In this document: piece after piece, positions 19,756 through 28,193 of the stretch
Layout of the letters: every line of letters starts with the position of its first letter
How positions within the stretch are numbered: the stretch's first letter is position 1
Assembly: GCA_944383265.1 (NCBI GenBank)
Contig: CALWOX010000008.1
Span: 62,001-126,000 of the forward strand
From: an uncultured Lachnospiraceae bacterium
Lineage (GTDB): Bacteria > Bacillota > Clostridia > Lachnospirales > Lachnospiraceae
DNA: 64,000 nucleotides
Reading direction: 5' to 3'
Notes under the pieces: generated by a model
What the model was told of the DNA's origin: nothing
What the model saw: the letters and a program-made list of their open reading frames with translations, nothing else
Databases searched by the model: none
Made by a program: the position numbers and the translations under genes

Positions 19756-21135
19756 ATGAAACAGATCGACTTTTCAAACGGTAAAACAGCTCAAAATATT
19801 TTTTTGGCGGCCTTCCCCATGCTGGTGGCTCAGGTACTCAACCTTATGTACAATATCGTAGACAGGATATATATAGGAAGGATACCGGGAGAGGGCGTGA
19901 CCGCCTTGGGCGGTGTTGGGGTATGCTTTCCCCTGATAACCGTCATAACCGCCTTCACAAACCTTTACGGAGTGGGAGGCGCTCCTCTCTGCTCCATAGA
20001 AAGGGGACGCAGGAACCTTAAGGGAGCTCAGGATATAATGAATACTTCCTTTATACTCCTTGTAGGCACCGCCGTCGTACTTACCCTTATGGGAGAAATA
20101 TTCTGCAGGCCTGTGCTTTATCTCTTCGGTGCGTCGGATACCACTATAGTCTACGCGGAGCCCTATATGCGGATATACCTTGCCGGAACAGTGTTTTCCA
20201 TGGTATCTCTGGGTCTCAACCCCTTCATCAACTCCCAGGGCTTTTCGTCTGTGGGAATGATGACTGTGTTCATAGGAGCTGCGGCAAATATAGTCCTTGA
20301 CCCCATATTTATATTTTTGTTTGGGATGGGCGTCTCAGGCGCGGCTCTTGCCACCATACTTTCACAGCTTTTATCGGCGATATTCGTGCTTCGATTTTTG
20401 ACCTCCGACACGGCGGAGCTTAAGCTTGACCTCAGGGGAGGCGTCAATTTAAAGCTTTCCACTGTAAAAAATATCATAGGCCTCGGAGTCTCAAGCTTTG
20501 TAATGCAGGTAAACAACAGCCTTATTCAGGTGGTAAACAATAATGTCCTCGGAAGCTTCGGCGGAGACATGTACATTTCCGCCATGACTATAATAAATTC
20601 CGTAAGGCAGATACTCGACACTCCCGCCCTTGCCATAACAGACGGAGCCTCGCCTGTCCTCAGCTATAATTACGGAGCGGGCAAATACAAGGATGTCAAA
20701 AAGGCTGTCTTTCTTGTCACAGGAGCCACCCTCTGCTATACCGGAATAGTATGGCTTTTGATATTCCTGTTCCCTGTATTTTTCATAAGTATATTTAATT
20801 CGGACAGCTCGCTGCTTTCTGTAGCTGTAACTTCAATGCACACATACTTTTTCGCCTACATCTTTCAGGCCCTCCAGTTCAGCGGCCAGATGGTGTTTAA
20901 ATCCTTAGGCAAAAAGAAGCAGACAATATTTTTCTCTATCCTGAGAAAGGTCATAATCGTTGTGCCTCTCACCATAATCCTTCCCCATGTGGCGGGACTC
21001 GGAGCCCGAGGCGTATTCATGGCGGAGCCTGTATCAAATGTAGTGGGCGGTACAGCCTGCTTTACGGCAATGCTACTTATGATAATGCCGGAGCTTAATA
21101 AAAAAAAGGAGCGGAATGCTCAGAATACTTTGTAA
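19756..21135 (+). CDS. MATE family multidrug/cation antiporter
   Basis: About 460 residues with twelve predicted hydrophobic helices in two six-helix repeats, matching the MATE family (Na+/H+-coupled extrusion of cationic drugs). The start region IFLAAFPMLVAQVLNLMYNIVDRIYIGRI is typical. I favour ATG 19756, preceded by AGGA, over an upstream ATG at 19720 with no ribosome binding site. It is followed by a membrane transporter gene on the same strand 33 bases later, so the two are probably cotranscribed. Confidence 0.88.
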   Translation: MKQIDFSNGKTAQNIFLAAFPMLVAQVLNLMYNIVDRIYIGRIPGEGVTALGGVGVCFPLITVITAFTNLYGVGGAPLCSIERGRRNLKGAQDIMNTSFILLVGTAVVLTLMGEIFCRPVLYLFGASDTTIVYAEPYMRIYLAGTVFSMVSLGLNPFINSQGFSSVGMMTVFIGAAANIVLDPIFIFLFGMGVSGAALATILSQLLSAIFVLRFLTSDTAELKLDLRGGVNLKLSTVKNIIGLGVSSFVMQVNNSLIQVVNNNVLGSFGGDMYISAMTIINSVRQILDTPALAITDGASPVLSYNYGAGKYKDVKKAVFLVTGATLCYTGIVWLLIFLFPVFFISIFNSDSSLLSVAVTSMHTYFFAYIFQALQFSGQMVFKSLGKKKQTIFFSILRKVIIVVPLTIILPHVAGLGARGVFMAEPVSNVVGGTACFTAMLLMIMPELNKKKERNAQNTL

Positions 21136-21168
21136 TGAATTTTTGTAATGAATTAAAGAGGAGATCTT

Positions 21169-22311
21169 ATGCTTAAAGGAATCAAAAAATTGTTTAAAGG
21201 AGAGACTGTGTTTTGTGTCTCCCTGATTTTGGCGATCATTTCATCCTTTGCCGTTCATCCGGATAAGGTCTGGTTTACCTACCCTGACTACAGGACACTG
21301 GCGCTGCTCTTCTGTCTTATGATAATTGTGGCAGGCTTCAAGTCATTGGGTGTCTTTGAATTTTTCGGAGGATATCTCCTGAAAAAGGCGGGAAATCTCA
21401 GAAGTGTTTCGATATTTTTGATGCTTTTATGCTTTTTTTCGAGCATGATAGTTACAAATGATGTTACTCTCCTTACCTTTATCCCTTTTACCCTCCTGAT
21501 ATTCAAGATGATAGAAAGGGAAGACCGCCTTCTTAAGCTTGTGGTCCTTGAGACTATAGCCGCAAACCTCGGAAGCATGGCTACTCCCATAGGGAATCCT
21601 CAGAATCTTTACCTCTTTTCCGTATCAGGTATAAGCATAGGGGAATTCGCATTTGCAGTGCTTCCCTATGCGGCTATATCTCTTATTATGCTTCTGACAG
21701 CACTTATTCCTGAAAAGAAGGATCCCGTACATGCAAAGGCCGCGATCAATGCGGGTGTATCCGCCGCTGTAAGTGAACACGGTTCTTTAAAAAAGCTGCT
21801 TCCCTACATATTTTTGCTTCTTCTTTGCCTCCTTGTGGTGTTCAGAGTGATATCCTACATCCCGGCTTTGATCTGTGTGTCTGCAGTGATTCTTGTGATA
21901 AACAGACGACTGTTTCGCTCGGTGGATTACTTTCTTCTTATGACCTTCCTTTGCTTTTTTGTATTCATAGGGAATTTAAAAAGGATACCCGAGCTCAATG
22001 AGCTCCTTATGTCCCTTGTTCACGGACATGAACTCACTGCAGGTATCCTTGCGAGCCAGATCATAAGTAATGTCCCTGCGGCCATACTCCTCTCGGGCTT
22101 TACCGACAGGCTTGATGTATTGCTTACCGCCGTAAACCTCGGCGGCCTCGGAACGCTGATAGCGTCCCTTGCAAGCCTGATAGCATTCAAGCTCTATACT
22201 GTCGAGTATCCCGAAAATAAGGGGGCCTTTTTAAAGGTATTTACTCTCTGGAACGTATTATTCCTTTTTGTCCTTATAATTGTCGCATGTATCCTCGGAA
22301 GCCTTAGTTAG
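21169..22311 (+). CDS. SLC13/ArsB-like ion transporter (citrate transporter superfamily)
   Basis: 380 residues, about ten hydrophobic helices. The pattern MIVTNDVTLLTFIPF and ANLGSMATPIGNPQNLYLF (about residues 130-150) matches the ion transporter superfamily containing ArsB, NhaD and SLC13 permeases, with the conserved NDV and GNPQN helix-break motifs. The substrate cannot be read from sequence: arsenite, dicarboxylate or sodium are possible. Ribosome binding site GAGGAG eight bases ahead of ATG. Its last 8 bases overlap the convergent dehydrogenase gene. Confidence 0.82.
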   Translation: MLKGIKKLFKGETVFCVSLILAIISSFAVHPDKVWFTYPDYRTLALLFCLMIIVAGFKSLGVFEFFGGYLLKKAGNLRSVSIFLMLLCFFSSMIVTNDVTLLTFIPFTLLIFKMIEREDRLLKLVVLETIAANLGSMATPIGNPQNLYLFSVSGISIGEFAFAVLPYAAISLIMLLTALIPEKKDPVHAKAAINAGVSAAVSEHGSLKKLLPYIFLLLLCLLVVFRVISYIPALICVSAVILVINRRLFRSVDYFLLMTFLCFFVFIGNLKRIPELNELLMSLVHGHELTAGILASQIISNVPAAILLSGFTDRLDVLLTAVNLGGLGTLIASLASLIAFKLYTVEYPENKGAFLKVFTLWNVLFLFVLIIVACILGSLS

Positions 22312-23179
22312 CTTCCGAGCTTTCTTTAAAGGGCTTTGCCGAAAGCTTTGCAACGGCTGTGTAGTTCTCGCCGTCATATACGGCCCCCTCCTTAAGTATC
22401 TCAAGGGCCATGTCCGAAAGAGGCGTATATATCCCCTCCTCAAGCATCGAAGCAAGTCCCACATCCTTTCTCATAAGCTCCATAGCAAAATTCGGAGAGT
22501 AATCCTCGTTTATTATCCTCTTAAAATTATTCTTAAACTGCGTGGATCCTCCCGAGCTCTCCATTACCACCGCCTCGAACACATCAGGATCTATCCTCTG
22601 CTTTTTGACGGTATTTGCCACCTCACATATGCCTATGGCATTTATGGCCGCAAGAAGGTTATTAAGGGATTTTACCATCTTGCCGTTGCCGAGTCCTCCC
22701 ACATAAAACAGCTTTTTCCCTATCTGTGAAAGTATAGGCTTTGCCCTGTCAAAAACCTCCTTATCTCCCGCGCACATCATAGTCATGGAAGCATTTTTTG
22801 CCGCCTTTACGCCTCCTGATACAGGAGCGTCAAGGACCGCCACGTTTCTTTTCCTGTATTCGTCAGCAAGCTTTATCACAGCCTCGGGAGAGCATGATGT
22901 CATTTCTATTATCATACTTCCGTCCTTTACAGAGGCTGTCATTTTTTCATCAAGCATGAGTTTCATAAGGGCATCATCGTCAGGCACTATGGTAAATATA
23001 ATATCAGCATCTTTTACAGCCTCAACAGCCGTGTATGATATAATACCTCCCGCAGCCTTTAAAGCCTCGGGGCCCTCAGTGCTCCTGTGTATAAAAGACC
23101 TGACCTCATGTCCGTTTTTTAATAGGTTTAAGGCTATGGGAAGCCCCATATTTCCCAATCCGAAGAAGGCTGTCTTCAT
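22304..23179 (-). CDS. NAD(P)-dependent 3-hydroxyacid dehydrogenase (3-hydroxyisobutyrate/tartronate semialdehyde reductase family)
   Basis: About 291 residues. Rossmann motif GLGNMGLPIALNLLKNG at the N-terminus, substrate-binding DAPVSGGVKAAKNASM (about 117) and catalytic lysine in GKMVKSLNNLLAAIN (about 165-175) define the beta-hydroxyacid dehydrogenase family. Start ATG 23179 is set by GAGGAG ahead of it; 33 upstream codons are open but lack a binding site. The exact substrate is not readable. It follows the lipoprotein gene on the same strand. Confidence 0.88.
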   Translation of the reverse strand: MKTAFFGLGNMGLPIALNLLKNGHEVRSFIHRSTEGPEALKAAGGIISYTAVEAVKDADIIFTIVPDDDALMKLMLDEKMTASVKDGSMIIEMTSCSPEAVIKLADEYRKRNVAVLDAPVSGGVKAAKNASMTMMCAGDKEVFDRAKPILSQIGKKLFYVGGLGNGKMVKSLNNLLAAINAIGICEVANTVKKQRIDPDVFEAVVMESSGGSTQFKNNFKRIINEDYSPNFAMELMRKDVGLASMLEEGIYTPLSDMALEILKEGAVYDGENYTAVAKLSAKPFKESSEAN

Positions 23180-23274
23180 ATATTTAATCTCCTCTTTATT
23201 TTTTATTTCAGCATAAAGGAAAACATTATCTTGGCATATTATTCGGTAAATTGTCCCGAATATTATCCGACAAA

Positions 23275-25524
23275 TCATCCCGCAAAAATCAGTCCGTCAA
23301 ACAATTCCTCTATATCCGTTCCGTCAATGGTATGGGGCCAATTCCCCCAATCTCCACTTACCTTTAACCGCACAAGCTCCCCTGTATCAGCACTTTGCAA
23401 TATGACATATTCCTTTTCATCCGTGGATACAGCATTAAGTACTGTGCCTGCAGGTATAGTTACCTCTTCACCCTTCAGCTCTCCTGATGCCGTGACCGCT
23501 TCCCCTGTGAGCTCCCGCTTTGCTGTAATGCTGAAATCATTATAGCTGTACACATCACTAAGTGCCTTTGGCATACCGTCATCTCCAAGGCTGTACTTCT
23601 TCGTTATCATTACTGTAGAGAGAAGATTTCCTCGGGTTTCAAGGCAAAATCCCTCTGATGATACAGGCACATTTTCATAGAAAGACTCGGAGTACCTTGA
23701 AGGCTCAACGTCTTCCCCGGTTTCTCCGGTGCATATAGCTGTCAGGTCGAGGACAGTCAGATATCTCCAATCATTGTCACTCGCGAATTCTCCGCAAAAC
23801 ATATATTTTCCTGAAGGAGCTTTCATTATATAAGCCTTATTGATGCCGTAGTAACAGTCTCCGCCTGCAGATACCTGCTTTTCTCCGTCAGATACAAAGA
23901 CTTTATAGTTTTTCATATAATCTCCGGCATCGCTGTCGTAGAGCTCATATCTTATGCTCTCCAAAGCTCCGTCTCCGTCCATGTCCAAGGGAAGCTCCTC
24001 ATAAGCTGAGATCTGCCAAACACTCCTCTCCCCTACAGGAAGATATTCAGCCTTAAAGCCTATGGACGCCTCATCATAAGGCACATCAACCGTAACTGTG
24101 CCGAGAGCATAGGGTCCTATAAGGTACGGAGCGAAATATACCTTCATACAGTCGTCAGCCATGGCAAAATTTATCTCGGGCTCGTTCCTTACTGTATCCT
24201 CCCATCCCTCAAAGAGATATCCGTCCGCCTCGAATCTTTCATTGAGATCGGCAATGATATAATCAGAAAGTGCATTTTTATCCGTCACCACATCAGAGAT
24301 GCCAAGTCTCTTTCCTGTCCTTGTGTCAAAGCTTACACCTGTCATATTCCCGTTGCCGTGGGCTCCGCCTGTATAATCATAGCCCTCGTCAGAAAAAGAA
24401 AAGACTCTCTCATCAGCTCTTAATATCTCCACATTGCTCTCGGAGCTATATCCTGAGAAGCTTTCCAAAAACTCCGCATCAGCCTTTGCCGCCTCAAGTA
24501 TCCGGGCGTATACAGCCTCCGCATCGGCCTCTCTCTCATTTCCGTAAGCTTCAAGGGCAGCCTTCAGCTCGGCATAGTCCTCCGATTTGTTTCTTATCCC
24601 CGGAAGGTCATACTCTACAGATGCCAAAAGCTCTCCAGCATCTCTGTACTCCGAGAGGTATTTTGTGTCAATATATGGGAAAAGTTCCTTACTATCACTT
24701 GCCTTATCCTCGGCTTTCTCAGCGCCAATATCGATATCGTCACCTGTGTTCTCACTTTTCTCTCCTGGTTTTGCAGCACCTTCCTCGGTCATTTCTTCTT
24801 CATTTGCCGAAGCTTTGGTCTCTGCCGTTTCGCCTTGCCCCGCATTTCCTGTAAGCCTTTCCGCATCCACAGCTACTCCGATCTTTTCAAAGGAAGCTTC
24901 TATCTCATCCTCCGAGCCGTATGCGAAATCATCTGAAATAATAAACGTGCCTGTGGCCGCTACCGCATTATCCTCTCCTGTTCTGAAAGCCACAGCAGCG
25001 GGATAACCGTTTTCAAATGTGTATATGTATATAATATCCTCCGAGATGCTGTCATCTGCAAAGATTTTTTCGGCAGTGCAGATATTTGCCGCAGCAAGAG
25101 GCTCTACTCCTTCACCATCCAGAGTGTTTGCAGAAGATATTATTGCAGTTATCCCTCTGTGCGTAAGAAAGCTCTTTAGTTCTTCAGACATAGAGTCATC
25201 CATTCCCGCCATCTCCATAAGGATGTCAAATGACTCGTCATCCTGCGAGACGGCATAAACTTCCGCAGGCTCATCATAACTTCCCTCTCCTACAGATTTA
25301 ATAAGTTCTTTTATCCTTCCATTCCCTACTACCTTATCCACATATGTATCCGAGTGGACCATCTCCGCCATGAGGTCTATTACCTCAAGCCCTCTGTCGT
25401 AGAGGCTTTTCTCTGTATCAGAAGAGTCCTTGGTTACCTTGTCGGTGTCAGTTTTCTCAGCCCCGCAGCCCAAAAGGCCCGTTGCAATAAAAATGCAAGC
25501 CGTGATCATCTTGATCTTTTTCAT
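23275..25524 (-). CDS. Large secreted lipoprotein with DUF4163/DUF3298-like domain
   Basis: 749 residues. Lipoprotein signal peptide with lipobox LLGC (about residues 17-20). Residues about 25-260 form an acidic region, including a low-complexity Glu/Lys linker. The middle has a DUF4163/DUF3298 (PdaC/RsiV-like) domain with the hallmark YTGGAHGNG (about 380) and a following cap region. The C-terminal part (about 500-749) is unassigned. It is probably anchored to the outside of the membrane. Role unknown; such domains occur in peptidoglycan-associated or lysozyme-sensing proteins. Confidence 0.75.
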   Translation of the reverse strand: MKKIKMITACIFIATGLLGCGAEKTDTDKVTKDSSDTEKSLYDRGLEVIDLMAEMVHSDTYVDKVVGNGRIKELIKSVGEGSYDEPAEVYAVSQDDESFDILMEMAGMDDSMSEELKSFLTHRGITAIISSANTLDGEGVEPLAAANICTAEKIFADDSISEDIIYIYTFENGYPAAVAFRTGEDNAVAATGTFIISDDFAYGSEDEIEASFEKIGVAVDAERLTGNAGQGETAETKASANEEEMTEEGAAKPGEKSENTGDDIDIGAEKAEDKASDSKELFPYIDTKYLSEYRDAGELLASVEYDLPGIRNKSEDYAELKAALEAYGNEREADAEAVYARILEAAKADAEFLESFSGYSSESNVEILRADERVFSFSDEGYDYTGGAHGNGNMTGVSFDTRTGKRLGISDVVTDKNALSDYIIADLNERFEADGYLFEGWEDTVRNEPEINFAMADDCMKVYFAPYLIGPYALGTVTVDVPYDEASIGFKAEYLPVGERSVWQISAYEELPLDMDGDGALESIRYELYDSDAGDYMKNYKVFVSDGEKQVSAGGDCYYGINKAYIMKAPSGKYMFCGEFASDNDWRYLTVLDLTAICTGETGEDVEPSRYSESFYENVPVSSEGFCLETRGNLLSTVMITKKYSLGDDGMPKALSDVYSYNDFSITAKRELTGEAVTASGELKGEEVTIPAGTVLNAVSTDEKEYVILQSADTGELVRLKVSGDWGNWPHTIDGTDIEELFDGLIFAG

Positions 25525-25730
25525 AATTCACCTTCTTTTCCCCGCCATTATAACGGCAAAAGCATATTGATTTCGTTTTTGTCCTTCTGAAAAATACGAA
25601 ACTTTCAATCATATCAAGTATATCACGAGGGCTGCCTCAAAGACTCTACAGCTCGGTTACATTTTTCTTAATAAATATTTTTCGTTCTGGTATATTTTTT
25701 GTCTTATTATTACAATAAACATTTTAGTCT

Positions 25731-28145
25731 CTATGCGTTTACTCCGGATCCTTTGTACAGTTTCATTATCTCCCGTAAAACCCCATCGATATCCGCTTCT
25801 TCCTCTGGGTAATTGCATATATGCTTCGGATATTTGCTGTTCTTAAGGCCTTCTATAAGTATTATGTCCGCATCGGGAAAAGCTGACATTAAAAGCCTCT
25901 CATCACAGGCCGTCTCCCTTGTAAGCATAAACCTTCCCGCAGAAAACACAGCGCAGCCTATAGCTCCGCTATCTCTGAAGGATCGACTGTCTGTCCCAGG
26001 AACATCAGGCTCAAAATCATGCCCGTCATGCTTTATGCAGGCCACCCGAAGCCCCATCTCGGAAAGCCTCGGTATCAGTGCATTTATGAGCCTTGTCTTT
26101 CCTGTATTTTTATATCCGCTTACAGCATATATTAAAGGCTTTTTCCTTTCATTATATATCTCTTTTGCCCCACATGAGCTGTCAGAGCTGTATCGGTTAC
26201 TTCGTACAGGTCTGTTTAGGGAATCAAAGGACAAAATATCCACGATGCTGCCTTTAGAAAGAGGCGGGCTCCCTTCCGATATGTCTATAAAACAATTGCT
26301 CCTTTCAAGCCCGCACAGGCTTCCCGATGAAAAGCATCCCTCGGGAAAGCTTACCGCTCCGTTTTCAAAAAATCCTCTAAGCAGTCTCCTCTTGGGACTC
26401 TTCTTTTTAATATCCTGTAAAAGTATGGCCTTCTTCCTTTCCCAAGGCTCGCCCTCACAGGCTCCATGAAGATACCTTAGAAAGGGCTTTATTATAAGCT
26501 CCATGTGGGTATAGGCCGCCGCAGGGTTACCTGAGAGACAAAATATAGCCTTGCCGCCGCATTTTGCACATCTTGTGGGCATCCCCGGCTTAAGATCAAG
26601 CCTGTGAAATACAGTCTCAGCCTTTATGAGCTCAAGCACCTCAGGCATGACATCCTTTTGCCCCACAGATACACCACCTGTTGTTATTACTATATCCGAA
26701 TCCTCAAGGGCAGTTTTTATCTTTTCCGCTATGAGCCCCGCATCATCCTTAAGATGCTCCGCCCTAACGACATTTTCATTGCAAAGCTTAAAAAGTGCCA
26801 CAGCGCCGTAAAGGTTTGAGTCATATATTTTTCCGTACTCAAGTGAACCTCCCGGACTTGTAAGCTCATCACCAGTAGAAAATACAGATATCCTTATTTT
26901 AGGGCTCACCTTTAATCTCATGAGCCCCGCAGAGGCAAGGAGTGCCACGCCTGCAGCCTCAAGCTGCTCTCCCTTCCTTAAAAGCAATTTCCCCTCGGTG
27001 AAGTCTTCACCTGCGTATACGATATTTTTTCCCGCCTCGGAGGAAGTAAATATCCTTACGTTTCCGGGAATGTATCCTCCATTTTCATCAGGCTTTCCTT
27101 CTCCGCAGTCCGTCTGCTCCTGCATAACAACAGTATCTGCTCCCAAGGGCAACGGAGCCCCCGTCATTATCCTTATGGCCTCTCCTTTTCCTATGCAAAG
27201 CCTTCTTGTATCTCCCGCGTAAGCCTTATCGATTACCTTAAGCACGGCAGGCGCGTCCTGTGACGCAGCCGCTATATCCTCCGACCTTAAGGCGTAGCCG
27301 TCAAGGGGTGATCTGTCAAAGGGAGGCTGTGCTATAGGCGCGCTCACATCCTCCGCTATATATCTCCCCACTGCATCCCAAAGTTCCACCGCTTCAGCCT
27401 TCATCTCCGTTTTTTCGACATCAAAGGCATTTTTAAGCCTGTCAAAGGCCTCCTCAAGTCCTAAGGACCTCCCTGCGGTATGATCACTTCGGCATTCAGA
27501 CTTTTCGCTTTTTTCAGCCTCAACAACATCCGACAGAGTGTTAAGATTTCTGAATATCCCGCCTTCTGTGCACCTTATGAGTTCTATACCGTTTTTTCGC
27601 GAATACTCTCTTATCACGCGGAATAGGCTCAGCTCGCCCTTCTCCAAAGAAGAGCTCATATCATGGAGCATGTCCTTTGTGTATATTCCGGGAATCGGGC
27701 TTATAATTCCCGACTCATTGCTGTAGAAAACAGGTCTCCCGGTCTCCAGAAAGCTTTTTATCAGAGGTAAAAGCGCATTCCCGGACTTGGTATAAAGGTC
27801 CGATGAAAGTACGATAAGGGCATCCTTTTTACTTAAACTGAGAGCTGAAAATATGCCTCCCACAGGGCCGCAGTCCTCTATGATATCCTCAATAAGAGGA
27901 AGATCCGCCGAATCATAGAGTTCCTTATCAGACTCTGTCATCCTTTCTCTTTTTGTGCATGAAAGAAAGACCTCTCTCCCGGAGACCTGCTCGTCTTTAC
28001 CCAAAGAGCTCTCTGTAGAACCAATAAGCCGTTTAAGCCGTTCAATTTGGCTTATGCCGTTTACCTCTAAAGTGAGCTTATTCTTTCGGTTCATCCTAAG
28101 GCCCTTGCCACCGCTTAATATAAGATATCCGTAATCTTGCACCAT
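25731..28145 (-). CDS. MobA-MoeA-MobB triple-fusion molybdenum cofactor protein
   Basis: 804 residues in three parts. Residues 1-200 are MobA-like (nucleotidyltransferase motif LSGGKGLRMNRKNK; GPVGGIFSAL), which attaches GMP/CMP to molybdopterin. Residues about 230-620 are MoeA (DRSPLDGYA, RIMTGAPLPLGAD, VFSTGDEL, TTGGVSVGQKD, LSGNPAAAY), which inserts molybdate. Residues about 660-804 are MobB (Walker A GYKNTGKT, CIKHDGHDFE), a GTP-binding helper. All steps of late cofactor maturation are thus in one chain. It lies 48 bases downstream of the molybdopterin oxidoreductase gene, presumably its client. Confidence 0.88.
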   Translation of the reverse strand: MVQDYGYLILSGGKGLRMNRKNKLTLEVNGISQIERLKRLIGSTESSLGKDEQVSGREVFLSCTKRERMTESDKELYDSADLPLIEDIIEDCGPVGGIFSALSLSKKDALIVLSSDLYTKSGNALLPLIKSFLETGRPVFYSNESGIISPIPGIYTKDMLHDMSSSLEKGELSLFRVIREYSRKNGIELIRCTEGGIFRNLNTLSDVVEAEKSEKSECRSDHTAGRSLGLEEAFDRLKNAFDVEKTEMKAEAVELWDAVGRYIAEDVSAPIAQPPFDRSPLDGYALRSEDIAAASQDAPAVLKVIDKAYAGDTRRLCIGKGEAIRIMTGAPLPLGADTVVMQEQTDCGEGKPDENGGYIPGNVRIFTSSEAGKNIVYAGEDFTEGKLLLRKGEQLEAAGVALLASAGLMRLKVSPKIRISVFSTGDELTSPGGSLEYGKIYDSNLYGAVALFKLCNENVVRAEHLKDDAGLIAEKIKTALEDSDIVITTGGVSVGQKDVMPEVLELIKAETVFHRLDLKPGMPTRCAKCGGKAIFCLSGNPAAAYTHMELIIKPFLRYLHGACEGEPWERKKAILLQDIKKKSPKRRLLRGFFENGAVSFPEGCFSSGSLCGLERSNCFIDISEGSPPLSKGSIVDILSFDSLNRPVRSNRYSSDSSCGAKEIYNERKKPLIYAVSGYKNTGKTRLINALIPRLSEMGLRVACIKHDGHDFEPDVPGTDSRSFRDSGAIGCAVFSAGRFMLTRETACDERLLMSAFPDADIILIEGLKNSKYPKHICNYPEEEADIDGVLREIMKLYKGSGVNA

Positions 28146-28193
28146 ACCAAAGCATCTTCCTTCCGCAACTCAACTCTGTTTAAGAATATCCTC